DNA of 42,244 nt from Schoenoplectus triqueter (GCA_964058805.1 CAXKVV010001126.1:1-42244), one strand, 5' to 3'; positions 1 to 10,860 are shown, counted from the stretch's first letter. Notes: a model not told the origin generated them from the letters alone. Numbers and translations are program-made.

Positions 1-539
1 TTGAGGTTGGTGAATCAAGAGAAGGGTGGATTTGGCCCACATGTTTCTTCTCACTGATCTTCTAGATCATGACTTCCAAGCACTAAGCCGATTCATTAAC
101 CTAGGAACACAACTGCATACAAAGTCAAACCTAATGCACTAAGCCAGCTTGACAATGAGGCGTGTGTCAGTGAAGGAATCTACTACAGAACGGTTCACAT
201 TCACTGTTTTGTGGATGAATCAACTACAGAACGATTCAATCTCACAGTCTCGGGAGATGAACCAGAATACAAACTTATCGACGGAAGAGTTCAGTCTTAC
301 TAGCTCAACTAGTCATGAATTACTTGTTCATGATACCGAGTCATTAAGATGTCACTTCTTTCGGACATCGTAATGTTCTTCTCTCTTAAAGTCGACATAT
401 TTTTTCATGCTGATGTCGCAGTCTTGGTTATTCTTCAACGAGCGTCAAGATGTTCTTGTCCCGACTAATTATCCTGAATGTTGCATTACTTGTGCAAGAT
501 CACTGTGTTACTCTACACCCCTTGTATGAGCGTATTTAT

Positions 540-2050
540 TCACCTGTAAAAAGATTATTACATTTTTATTGATTTGTTTTATTATTAAGATAATACTTTT
601 CGTTATTATCTCTATTACAAAAATGGATTTATCTTTTATTTTTAAACTCTATTTATTCTTGTACAAAATTACTTACAAAAATAATAGAAAATGAGTTAGC
701 TATTATTCATAATTTTTATTTAGATTTTTAGGATTTTATAATAGCTAAAGTAATAGAATTTTATTTTTATTATTTTTGAATTCTATTTATTTTTGTAGAA
801 AATTACTTACAAAAATAATAGAAAATAAGTTGGCTATTATTTATGATTTTATTTGAATTTTTTAGGATTTTTAAAATAGCAAAAGTAATGGAATTTTATT
901 TTTATTATTTTAAATTCTATTTATTATTGTAGAAAATTATTTACAAAAATAAAAGATGAGTTAGCTATATTATTTTTTTTTGGGATTTATGATAGCTAAA
1001 AGAATTATAATCATTTTTGTTTTATTTATGATTTTTGTTTACTTTTATTCTATTTATTATTTGTAGAAAAGTAATGAAAAATGAATTTTATTTGAGTTCT
1101 AACCCTTTAAAAGTCGGATTTTATTTATTGTTTTTTATTCTATTTATTACTCATAGAAATATAATAGGAAAGTGATTTATTACTTGTTGAAAAATAATAG
1201 AAAATCAATTTTTTTTGAATATTCTAAACTTTTAAAAGTAGGATTTTATTATTATTTTTTTATTTCATTTATTGAATTTTATAATTTTGAATTTTAAGCT
1301 TTTTCATTACTTTTATTTTATTTATTATTTATAAAATAGAAAACGAATTTTATGATTTTATTTCAGTTATTTGAATTTTTAGAATTTTTATAATAGCTAA
1401 TAGAATGAAATTTATTATATTTTTTATTACAATCATTATTTTTCTTATTGAATTTTATTTGCAAAATATTAGAAATATTTTTATATATATTTTTGAACTG
1501 AAAATGATAAAATTTATTATATTCTTTATTTGAGTTTTAGATTTTCATGTAATAACTAAAAGAATATAATTTGCTTTACTTTTGGTTCTAAAATAAAAGA
1601 AAGTATTTTTATTACTTATTATTATTTATTTATTCCTATAAAATAATAAAAAAGGCTTAAAATAATATTCAATTATTATTAACAAATTTTATTGTTGTTT
1701 TATTCTCTTTTATAATAACTAAAGAATAGAATTTATTTTATTATTTCTTATTGAATATTATTATCATTATTACTATTCCATAAAAAAATCACTTGAAAAA
1801 TCAGTAAAATATATTTAATTATGATTTAAGATTTTAATTTTAATTTTTGGTATTTTTATAATATCTAAAATGATAAATTAAAGTTAAATTAAATAGGAAA
1901 ATACAATATAGTGTCTTTTGCTTTTAAATTATTTTTATATAATAATATTTTTATAATTAGAATATTTTTATACAGAAAAATACTATGAAAAACAAAAAAT
2001 ATTTAGAAATAAATTTGAGTTAATTTAGAGTTTGGGAAGACTTTCAAATG
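540..2050. repeat. AT-rich tandem repeat block of the left arm
   Basis: The block is built from degenerate units of about 125 bp containing TGTAGAAAATTACTTAC, AAAATAATAGAAAATGAG, TTAGCTATTAT and AATAGCTAAAGTAATAG. Clear starts are near 647, 781 and 909, and later copies are more decayed. The right arm has the reverse complement at 9,660-10,860. No coding content is seen. Confidence 0.6.
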
Positions 2051-2880
2051 ATTTATTTACTCTTTATTTTTATTTTTTTGTTATTTATTGAGTTGGGCCT
2101 AATTGATTCTTTGGCCGAATTCATTTCTTCTTGTAATTTCTTTTTATATTTCCGAATTGGGCCCAGTCTAATTTCTTTTTATTTTCTCTGAGTTGGGCTG
2201 GCTTCTAATCTGGGCCGCAATCAAAATTGTCTTTAACCTGGGCCGTTAGATTGTACTGAGATTAGTGCAGAGTTTTATTTAAATGTTTAAATGCACTTGG
2301 GCTGTTGGATTTAGCTGAGATATGTGTTTAACAGATATAGGGCCCAGATCTTCTTTTGATTTAATTAACTGAACTCTTGATAGATCCTGTGTGTTGATAG
2401 ATTTCAAGATTGGTGCAACGCTTCAAAGTTCGTGCCAATGATCCTTTACTTCTTTTGACTCGTCTTTGCATTAAGATTCGTGCTACGCAGCGTTTCCGAC
2501 GACCGGAGCACTCCCTCTCCGATCAAATCAATGTCCTAGCATCGTCTCACCTTGGTAGGCTCCTCTGTGGTACTTCATTGAAGATCTATACGGTGATCTA
2601 TGCTGTACGGTAGTACTATTTGATATACCAATTGAAATCGATACCGAGATGCTTCTTCCGCCAAATTCAACAAGATTAATCGAAATTTTTGATAATTGCA
2701 AGATCGATGAGCATCGTCTAACTTATTTCTATGTCCTGAGATGAATATAAAGGCTTCTTCTTCACTCTTCGTCATGTTGGAGCGTGAGGTTGTTCGACAA
2801 TGTATAGTACCGGTTGGTACCGGTTCTAATTCATTGTGATTCTCTAATGTTTGTTGAATTAACACACCAGATTATTATCC

Positions 2881-3404
2881 CTCAGGCTTAAAGGCTCGCC
2901 CAGTAAGAACTAGGGTCAGTGGCTCGTTGAGTTAGATGTTCTTAGAGTATAATATCAATTGCGATTCATAGTACCGGTTACCATTGTTTTGGAATCGAAC
3001 GAAATTCTCACAATTAACCAGATTTTGGTACTTGATTAGCATATCTCAGGTCTAAGAGCTTGCCTAAGCATTGCTAGGGCCAATAGTTCATTGAGATTGC
3101 AATGTTGTTAATCGGTTATTCTCAAAGAAACTTGACTATGCATTGATTCGTACCAGATTCAACAAATTCATTATGAAATTGCAAATTCTACCTTCTTAAT
3201 TGAATGAATTATGCAACTAAGGTGGTTAACAAGGTCATACTCTCCAATTATCGTGCAAGTAGATGCAAAGAAATTAGTTAAGAAATAGAAATTCACAATG
3301 GAAATCTACAGTAGCAACCTAATCACAAACTCTTGATTGTTTATATTCAATCCAGGCCTAAAGGCTCACCAATCACGTTGTGATTGGGCCAGTGGCTCGC
3401 TGGA
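2881..3404 (-). repeat. Three hairpin repeats with conserved flanks and variable stems (left arm)
   Basis: Copies lie at 2,881-2,932, 3,043-3,097 and 3,351-3,404. On the plus strand they share a 5' part like GGCCTAAAGGCTCGCC and a 3' part like GGGCCAGTGGCTCGTTGAG. The outer stem changes but stays paired: CTCA/TGAG, ATCTCA/TGAGAT, TCCAG/CTGGA. The inner stem also changes: CCCAGT/ACTAGGG, CCTAAGC/GCTAGG and CCAATCAC/GTGATTGG, two of them with a one-base bulge. Spacing is about 162 and 308 bp. Confidence 0.6.
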
Positions 3405-3755
3405 TGTCACCCTCACAATCAACCCAATTCAACCAGTGTTCTCAGTAAAGGAAATGGCGAAATAGAGAAAAAGTCAGAAAATTTACAAATAAGAAACAAT
3501 AAGAACACGAAAGCAGATCAATTGAACATCGAACAAACAAAAATTAAATGTTTAGGCCAAAGCTTGAAGAGGGAAAACGCCAGAAAATATCAACTTACTC
3601 GATGAATACTGTTAATTACCTGTTCCACTAGATAATATTGTTGATTTACAATCTCCTTTTCCAATTCCTTCAATCTCTCTCTCCTTTGATTACTTTAGAA
3701 ATCTCTCAATTGCTTCATCTCCTCCTCTTCTTTTTTTTTCATATTTTCAGCTAAG

Positions 3756-3763
3756 TTTATATA
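3756..3763 (-). promoter_or_regulatory. Outward-facing TATA box in left arm
   Basis: The minus strand reads GCCTATATAAAC here. It is followed downstream by a purine-rich leader (GAAGAGGAGGAG and GGAGAGAGAG runs). It mirrors the right-arm box at 8,193, so both arms would be transcribed away from the loop. No open frame of useful length follows, so this may be a fossil promoter or one for a non-coding RNA. Confidence 0.45.
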
Positions 3764-4428
3764 GGCATGGGATTGACACTTTGCTTAGCTGTGATTGGTG
3801 TAGTGGATGTTGGCCGGATTATCAGGGACAAGTGATCCTGACCTTTGGTTTTGTTTCATTCAGCGGTTTAGATGCATTTGTGCTTTCTCATCTTATTCAT
3901 AGTACTCCAAGTGTATGCACTGACTGACCATTACCTCCTCCTCCACTTGGCTCACAATACTCATCGTTCAAGCAAGTAATTAAGCTTCTAACGGCCTGTC
4001 GAGTTAGTTACCGACGACAGTGCTGATCTTTAGGAACTTTTAAGCTGCTCCTTTGTCTGAAAATGGGTCCCAGTATTATTAATCCTTTATTTAAGTACCC
4101 TTGACTATTCTGAGCACTATTTCTCTCAGTCTCTAATCTCAATTTTGCAAAATCGCTTTCTATCTCGTTCTTGATCTCTGGCCAAATTCACCTCTTTTCT
4201 ATTCAATTACCTCAATAATTCTTCTTTATCAGCATCGCCTCACCTTCAAGAAGCTTCCTTGGTGCGCAATTTGATCCATAGCAACATCTGTCTGATTTTA
4301 CCTTTCACGACTTAACTCCAAGTAACTACTCGATTTCACTTTTATTCATCTCTTTCTCGCAATTGATTTGGTAGTGTCTTTCTTTTGCATATCACCTAAT
4401 CATTTTCACTTCTTGAATGTTCCCAGTC

Positions 4429-4569
4429 ATGGTTAGGCGCCATGGGAAAAAGAGAGCATCGGCTCAAATGGAATCGGGTAATGGCAAGAGAAGGAAGGAG
4501 GGAGATAGCTCCTCTGTCTTGGATGGGCTAGGCACACATGAACCAAAGCATAGGAAAAGGGAAGAGTAG
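4429..4569 (+). pseudogene. 46-codon basic open frame in left arm, doubtful
   Basis: ATG at 4,429 to TAG at 4,567 encodes 46 residues with basic clusters (RRHGKKR near the start, GKRRK in the middle, KHRKRE at the end), resembling nuclear localisation signals. Upstream lies leader-like sequence with a weak TTTATTTAAG box near 4,088. The right arm does not keep this frame, which argues against selection. It may be chance, or a remnant of a captured first exon. No family is recognised. Confidence 0.2.
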
Positions 4570-4854
4570 AGGGCTGGAACGCTTAAACCAGGTTCATCTC
4601 CTTTTTCAAATTCTTTAGATTTAAATTTCTTCATCTGCGCTGAATGTGTTGAATGGATTGGGTGCATAATCTTGGCTGTGAGTTGTCTCATGTTTAGTAC
4701 AGACAATTGGGCCCTTTCTTATCAGTATTTGCACCGGCCCATTATCCCAGCTTTTGTTTTAACTTGCTTGGGCCCCACTGTCAGTGGTTGCTTAGCCTCT
4801 TGATTAGGATTTTCTTTAAGTTAATACTTGATTAAAGTGTCTGTTGAAGCTAAT

Positions 4855-5175
4855 AAGGCCATGTGTACTGGTCATGTTGACTTGCACCAATCGCGTATTG
4901 CTATGTGTGTGCCTTGGTCACTGACTGTTGACTTGTACCAATCAAACACAGCCACGTGTATCCTTTGTGACAGTAGAAAAGAGGGATTGTGCGTCCATGT
5001 GTATCCTGGGTGCTGACGTGGCACCAATGTCTGAGTGCCACGTGTCAAGGGTGGGCCCACCTGTTAGGTGATTTAGTGCTATAGTAGGACCCACCTTGAT
5101 GAGTTGGATCAATGGGGTTGTGACACGTGGCAGTGGCTTGCTGACCTGGCCCACTCTGGTGCTGCCACGTGGTAC
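4855..5175. repeat. Phased G-box (CACGTG) minisatellite, left arm
   Basis: CACGTG lies at 4,953, 5,039, 5,124 and 5,166, and decayed forms (CATGTG, TATGTG) lie at 4,860, 4,902 and 4,996. Most intervals are 42-43 bp or twice that; one is about 51. The unit also carries GGGCCCACC/GTGGGCCC-like words. G-boxes bind plant bZIP and bHLH factors; whether these are bound is unknown. Most decay is CG to TG or CA, as expected from methylated cytosine. Confidence 0.6.
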
Positions 5176-5545
5176 ACCCTCTCTCTTCATTTATTTTTTA
5201 TTCCTAGTGCTTCTCACACCCAGTTTGTACCCAGAGCTGTTGTTGTCCCCAAGTTGTACCCAGGGTTGTCTTGATTAAATCTCAGCCCTTGATATGCCTA
5301 TTTAATCTGTTTTATTTTCTTTGAATTTATTTTAATAGTTCTACTTATCCAAAAATCATAAAATTTTCACCAAAAATCCCTAAATTCATGATGATCATCC
5401 CTGTAATTTTTAATTCCATTTTTACCCCTGCCTCTTTGAATTAAAAATTCTTTTGTCAAGAAAACCATGTTTCTTCCTCTGAATTAATCCCAGATTTCAA
5501 TTGTAGCTCAGTGTCTCTGCCAAATATCTCTCCTTGCAGGAACTC

Positions 5546-6404
5546 CCTGTTTACCCTTGAAAGATTTCAAGGATGAATAGATGAATAAATGGAAATAAAA
5601 TTGATGATTAATGATAAATCATAAGAAGAGGGAAGAAGAGAAAGCAATGAAAGATGGCCCACTAATCAGGAGAGGTCGCTGCTTAACCCCGGAACAAATC
5701 CATTAATCCCACAATGAAATATTAGGGTGAAAGACGAGGATATAAATACCCCACCACCTCCTACTCATTCGAGGTGGCTGACCCTCGGGAGATTTCAGAG
5801 AGAGAAAAATCTCCTGATGGGTCAGCCATTTGATTATATTTTCTCTGACAAGTGGGACCCACCTGGCAGTCCCTTATAGATGAACCTGACAACATAAACC
5901 TAGCCTATCTGATGAGTCATTCATGTGACCATTTTCACTGACAGGTGGACCCCACACCTCAGTGACCTATTATAGGAGTCAGGGTTAAACCCTAAAAACC
6001 TGCCTTTGGAGCTAACCCTAGAAAGGAGCTGGAGCAGTATAATCCCTATGCTACATGAAATGATGTCAATGCCAAGCTAGCATTTTGATGCAACTAGTCA
6101 TGAGAAATTCCAAATGTGATTTTGCTTTCAAGGCTGACCTGGTGCCAAAGCTGCGAGCAACCACCTAACCATGCTTTGATTTGTGTCAATTACTGATAAG
6201 TAGTCAGTTCTTTGACCAAGTCACCCTCATGTTAAGGGATTGAAAGTCAATTTCACAAGACTGATCAGGTGCCAAAGCTGGGAGCAACCATCTGATCAAG
6301 TCTAGATCTGTATCAACTGTTGACATGTAATCAACTGTTGATCAGATCAAGCCCTAATGAATATCAATATAAGTCTAATTGGTATTTAGTTAGGGTGGTT
6401 TCTG
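5546..6404 (+). repeat. Loop of the giant inverted repeat; copy 1 of a separate ~0.85-1 kb unit
   Basis: This segment separates the arms and has no reverse-complement partner within them. A diverged copy in opposite orientation lies at 12,425-13,430, and the matching copies begin and end almost exactly at the arm/loop junctions (GTTTACCCTTGAAA at one end, CAAGTCTAATTGG near the other). It contains a TATA box at 5,741, a strong stem-loop at 5,776-5,827, and a tandem pair of about 125 bp (6,131-6,230 and 6,257-6,350) sharing GGTGCCAAAGCTG and GAGCAACCA. Compared with copy 2 it appears to have lost one of two TATA/stem-loop cassettes. The matching edges suggest an independent unit, but no clear target duplication was found. 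Confidence 0.7.
5741..5827 (+). promoter_or_regulatory. TATA box followed by a stem-loop at the expected transcript start (cassette 1)
   Basis: TATAAATA lies at 5,741-5,748. A stem-loop begins 35 bp downstream: GGCTGACCC (5,776-5,784) pairs with GGGTCAGCC (5,819-5,827), and inside it GGAGATTT (5,788-5,795) pairs with AAATCTCC (5,807-5,814). The loop is purine-rich (GAGAGAG). A plant TATA box normally sets the start about 30-35 bp downstream, so a transcript would open with this hairpin; that is inference. No long open frame follows. Confidence 0.6.
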
Positions 6405-6769
6405 CAAGGGAGAGATAATTGGCAGAGACATTGAGCTACAAATGAAATCAGGGATTAATTCAGAAGGAATAATAGGGTTTTATGGACAAAAGAATTTTTA
6501 ATTCAGAGAAGGAGGGGCAAAAATGGAATTCAAAAAATTACAGGGGTGATCATCATGATTTTAGGGATTTTTGGTGAAATTTTCATGATTTTTGGATAAG
6601 TGGAGCTATTAAAATAAATTCAGGAAAGATAAAAGCAGAATAAATGGATTAATCAAAGGCTGAGATTTGATCAGAGCAACTCTGGGTACAAATTGGGGAT
6701 AGTAACAGCTCTGGGTACAAACTGGGTGCAAGAAACACAGAAATAATAAAATAAGCAAAGAGAGAGGGT

Positions 6770-7035
6770 GTGCCACGTGGCAGCCTCTCATTGGGCCATG
6801 TCAGCAAGTGGGCCCCACCCTGGTATGAGTCACTGACAGGTGGGCCCCACCTTAGTGCCACGTGGCAGACAGCCAGTGGGCCACCTCACCACCCTAGTGC
6901 CACATGGCTTTACACAACAGGGCCACTTCACCCTCCCAGTGCCACATGGCAACACCATGGCATCACACCTCAACACTCCAGTGCCATATGGCAGCTGACC
7001 ATTGGTGCCACATCACAGGGAACTAAGCCACATGG
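6770..7035. repeat. Phased G-box minisatellite, right arm
   Basis: The palindrome GCCACGTGGC or its decayed form is centred on hexamers starting at 6,774, 6,859, 6,901, 6,943, 6,985 and 7,029: CACGTG twice, then CACATG, CACATG, CATATG and CACATG. Intervals are 85, 42, 42, 42 and 44 bp. The sequence between repeats GGGCCACYTCACC. This is the mirror counterpart of the left-arm array. An open frame over this array (6,770-7,087) just translates the repeat and is not called. Confidence 0.62.
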
Positions 7036-8192
7036 CACTACACTACAGAGCCACCTCAGCATGCTTAACACTAATGCAGATGATTAATGGATTGATTAAA
7101 CAAGTGGACCTATCAGGGTGTGCCAAGTCAGATTAATTAGATTTAAGCAGAGAATTAATCAATCCACAGCTGGACTAATGGGCCGAGATTCATATACTTA
7201 CATGTGGAGCCCATTTGTCAGGTTTATGAATGTATAGCTTACACAGGCAGTCATGCACCAAGCCTATGCACAGATCTAAACAGAGATTTAAATCAAAAGG
7301 AAAAAGCGATATGCACCTGGCCTATCTGTGTTGCTCCTCTGACTGTGGGTCCCACTTAGCTGTGGACTTTGTGCGCCAGGCGCACCTCCTTCCCTCTCTT
7401 CTCCTTCTTCCCTCCCTCTCTTTCTTCTTCTTCTCGCCGAGGCCGATGGCGCCATTGGTGCTAATCGGGTTCTTCAAAGCTTGAAACTTCAATTCTTTGT
7501 AACAGAAGATGGCCTGTACATAGGAGAGAAAGGGTGGATGATCAAAATTAAAAAATAACAAGTGAATAAGGCAGTTGAGAGAGGTGCATAACTCGGGCAA
7601 CTAATAAGGGATCTCAATCTTTGCTTATAAACCCTAAATTGATAATGCAAATGTCTTCCACTCATCTAGGCGATGCTGTTTGTAAAGGATAGAGCAACAA
7701 TTGTGAATCAAATTAGGGCAATTGAATCAAGGTGATGAAATCGGGTAAATAGAGAAAATTCAAAACCTTGCACTCTCGGCTTGGATTAGCAATGCTTGTA
7801 GCTTCTATGTGCCTACACGATGCCTCTTAAGTGATGAAGATTGTCAATTAAACGATGGAGATGTGATTTGAGCCAAGAGGTGGAATCGGGTGATGAAGCT
7901 TTAAGCTTTGAAGGAAAATAACAATGGCAGAGGGTAGAAGGGTGCCTCAGATGCATTAGAGTGAGTATATATAGTATGTTTAGATGCTCTAGAAGGTTCT
8001 AGCAGCAGATAAGGGGTGAGTCAAACATAGTCAACAGTAAAGAGAATAAGCTTTGGATTCTTTGAGTGGGACCCACATCGCAACAGAAGTGCTAACAGAA
8101 TTGAAGAACCGTGCTCATGAGCCAGGGAAGACCAACTGTTGGTGTATGAGTGGTGTATAGTTCTAATTCCCTAATGCACCAATCCAATTGCC

Positions 8193-8200
8193 TATATAAG
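8193..8200 (+). promoter_or_regulatory. Outward-facing TATA box in right arm
   Basis: The sequence GCCTATATAAGC is followed by a purine-rich leader (GAAGAGAAAACACG, GAGAGAGAAAGAG). Three hairpin repeats start about 135 bp downstream at 8,331. The mirror-image position in the left arm supports shared ancestry of the two promoters. Confidence 0.45.
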
Positions 8201-8330
8201 CATCTGATCCATGGAAATTGAAGAGAAAACACGCAAGATAGAGAAGAAACAAGAGAAAGGGGATATACTGTAGAGCTCAGAGAGAGAGAAAGAGCAAGTT
8301 AGAAGCAAGAGATAAGAAGAAAGGTGGTGA

Positions 8331-8807
8331 AATCGATTGATCTCAGTTTTAACTTGAGAACTCGATTCATTTACTCCAATTGCTTGTCTAGAGGTGAGTT
8401 CTAAGCCCTATTCTCTGTTGATTATGAGTTAACAAGCTCAATTCTTGAAGATCAAAGACTGAGAATGTGATTGTAATTGATTATCAGTATGGCATTGTAC
8501 TGTTCTTGAATTTCGCCTATTTTCCATTAAATATTCTTTGATTTTCATCTCCCTCTCATATAATACAAGTTTGTAAAGCATGAATCTTTCATTTCCTTTA
8601 GTGAATTTTGTTTAAAGATCAATGAATGAGACTGTTAAATCGATTGATCTCAGTTTCAACTTGAGAACTCGGTAACAGTTGAATTCATCGATCAATTCTT
8701 GATTCTTGAGTTGAAATTATCTTAATCTTTGTTAATATGATATACATCAGAGTCCATAGAATCACTTAGAGTCGATTGATCTCAGCTAAAAGCTTGAGAA
8801 CTCGACT
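8331..8807 (+). repeat. Three hairpin repeats at the mirror positions in the right arm
   Basis: Copies lie at 8,331-8,367, 8,638-8,673 and 8,770-8,807. They share TCGATTGATCTCAG and CTTGAGAACTCG. The outer stem is AATCGA/TCGATT in copy 1, ATCGA/TCGGT (one G·T pair) in copy 2 and AGTCGA/TCGACT in copy 3. The inner stem GTT/AAC in copies 1-2 becomes GCT/AGC in copy 3. Spacing is 307 and 132 bp. Copies 1-2 here and the first two left-arm copies are both 307 bp apart, although the repeat sequences differ between arms. Confidence 0.6.
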
Positions 8808-9659
8808 AATTTGAAGTCCATTCACTGTTATCGCGTTTCGTGCACACAATTGCGTCTCATATTGAAAATTAAAAGGAATTATAAGCATAATCAAGGATAT
8901 TTCGGCCTAAGCACATGTTACAAGGAATGTTAAGCATGCTAATATCAATGTCAATTGATGAGTGATGGGAATTTGAGATGAATCGCAATAGATATCCACT
9001 GATTCCATTGCATTTCAGTGATCATCTCCAATAGTTGAGTCATAGATCGATTTGAATCATTCTAATTATGTTAGAAAGCATTTACATGTATATACGATGC
9101 TAATTGAGTAATTAATTGTTGGAAAAGACGATCAATTGCTTTGAATTTATAGAATGCGATACTCGGTACCGACTGGTACCAAATTGATTCATCTGGTATT
9201 GGTATACAATACGATTCACCGTATAGATCGTTGATCGGGCACCTTAGAATGACTCTCCATGGTAAGACGACACTAGGGCAGTCACCTGATCGGAGAGAGA
9301 TGGCCGCAGTCGCCGGCGCTGCCAATGGCACGAATCTTGGAGCTCATGTTGACTGGAGAGTCAGAGAATCGCGGCAGCACGGATATTGATGCGCGTGTGT
9401 GAATCTTGAAGAGATCGAGCGTTTGAAATAAAAGCACTGTTTTAAATAAAGATACAGAATGAATCTGGGCCTTACATCTCGTATGGATTTAATCTTGAAG
9501 CGAATCTGGCGGCCCAAATAAGAACAAAGTTAAATAAAAGATAGGCGCTGATCTTGATATAGATCTGGCGGCCCACATTAAACCCATTAGTTAAATAATA
9601 ACAGAATATTAATAGTACGGAATGAATAAATGATTTGAAAATGCTCCTGAACTCCAAAT

Positions 9660-10780
9660 TAACTCAAATTTGTTTCTAAAATTTCCTTATTTTTCATACT
9701 ATTTTTCTATACAATAATATTCCAATTTTAAAAATATAATCATGTTGAAACAATTTAAAAGCAAAAGATATTACATATATTGATATATTTGACTTAGCTT
9801 TGACTTGTCATTTTATATACTATAAAAATTCCAAAAATTCAAATAAAAATCATGAATAATAGTTATATATATTTTACTGATTTTTCAAGTGATTTTTCAT
9901 GAAATAATAATGACAATAGTAATATGCCATAATAAATAATGAGATTAGCTATATTCTTTGATAAATGAAAATAAATAATGATAGATATTATGTTGATATT
10001 TTCTGTAAAAAGAATAATAAAAATAAATAGTAAAAAAATATACAAAAATATATACTACCATGATAATAGATAGTAAATACATTTTCTTCTATAATAAAGA
10101 ATGATAATATAGTTTTATAATAAAATGAATTGCATTTCTTTTGTTATTTCTATACAAATATACAATAAAAATATTTTGATGGATAAAATGCAATAAAAAT
10201 AATAGTTGTAATAAAAATATAATGAATTTCATCTCTCATGGCTATTTTTCAACAAATAATAGTAATAATAAAAAAATCTTATATTTTTCTATGGATAATA
10301 AATAGAAATAATAAAAATATATATAATGAATAGTATAATAAATAGGATAGAATATTAATAATGATTTCTTTTTAGCTATTATAGATTTTAAAAATAAAAA
10401 TAAAAAAAATAATAATAAAAAATAATATAGCTAACCATCTTTTGATTTTGTAAATAATTTCTACATAATGAGTGATGTTTCAACATAATGAGATATAATA
10501 ATGAAATTCTATTACTTTAGCTATAATAAATACTCTAAAAAAATATATAAAAAAATAGCCATTTTATTTTCTATTATTTTTGTAAGTGATTTTCTACAAA
10601 ATAAATAGAGTTTAGAAATAATAAAAATAAAATTCTACTATTTTAGTTATTATAAAAATCCTAAAAATATAAATAAAATTCTAAGTTAATAGCTACCCAT
10701 TTTCTATTATTTTTGTAAATAATTTTCTACATAGATAAATAAAGTTTAAAGAAAAAAAATAATAAATAATATATAATAAG

Positions 10781-10811
<31 letters not shown>

Positions 10812-10860
10812 ATCTTTCTAATAGAGATAATAATGGAAGATATTATATAATAGACTTTGT
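9660..10860. repeat. AT-rich tandem repeat block of the right arm
   Basis: These are reverse-complement units of the left-arm block, for example CATTTTCTATTATTTTTGTA near 10,559 and again near 10,690, with TTCTACAAAATAAATAGAG. It contains a short (TAA)n run at about 10,785-10,808. Open frames in it are products of AT-rich sequence. Confidence 0.6.

Larger units (their letters stand above)
1..5545 (+). repeat. Left arm of the giant inverted repeat (incomplete at window start)
   Basis: Reading inwards, the arm has an outer segment (1-540), an AT-rich tandem segment (540-2,050), a region with TGGGCC-type motifs and CGGTACCG-like words (2,090-2,860), three hairpin repeats (2,881-3,404), an outward-facing TATA box (3,756-3,763), a pyrimidine-rich stretch near 4,440-4,530, a G-box array (4,855-5,175) and a conserved inner end (5,280-5,545). 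Since position 1 already pairs with 11,768, the arm continues to the left of the window. Confidence 0.78.

Noticed and set aside
149..373. 74-codon open frame in the left arm
   Set aside because: It lies in the outer repeat arm over the subterminal motif. The mirrored right-arm sequence does not keep the frame, and no domain is visible.
2410..2613. 67-codon open frame near the left-arm core
   Set aside because: No domain is recognised. The homologous right-arm sequence (about 9,200-9,400) has a different, unrelated frame on the opposite strand.
2881..2932. tRNA-derived SINE boxes suggested by GGCTCG words
   Set aside because: The spacing and sequence do not give a proper A box and B box pair, and no poly-A or poly-T tail follows.
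2881..3404. Known small self-cleaving ribozyme (for example hammerhead)
   Set aside because: The conserved words do not include a hammerhead core such as CTGATGA with GAAA, and no other ribozyme core was recognised by eye.
5741..5827. Integrated plant pararetrovirus leader
   Set aside because: A structured leader after a TATA box is reminiscent of one, but no viral coding sequence, tRNA-Met primer site or long leader with the usual layout was seen.
6770..7087. 105-codon open frame rich in Pro, Thr, Ser and His
   Set aside because: It is simply the translation of the 42-bp G-box minisatellite, which explains its periodic residues.
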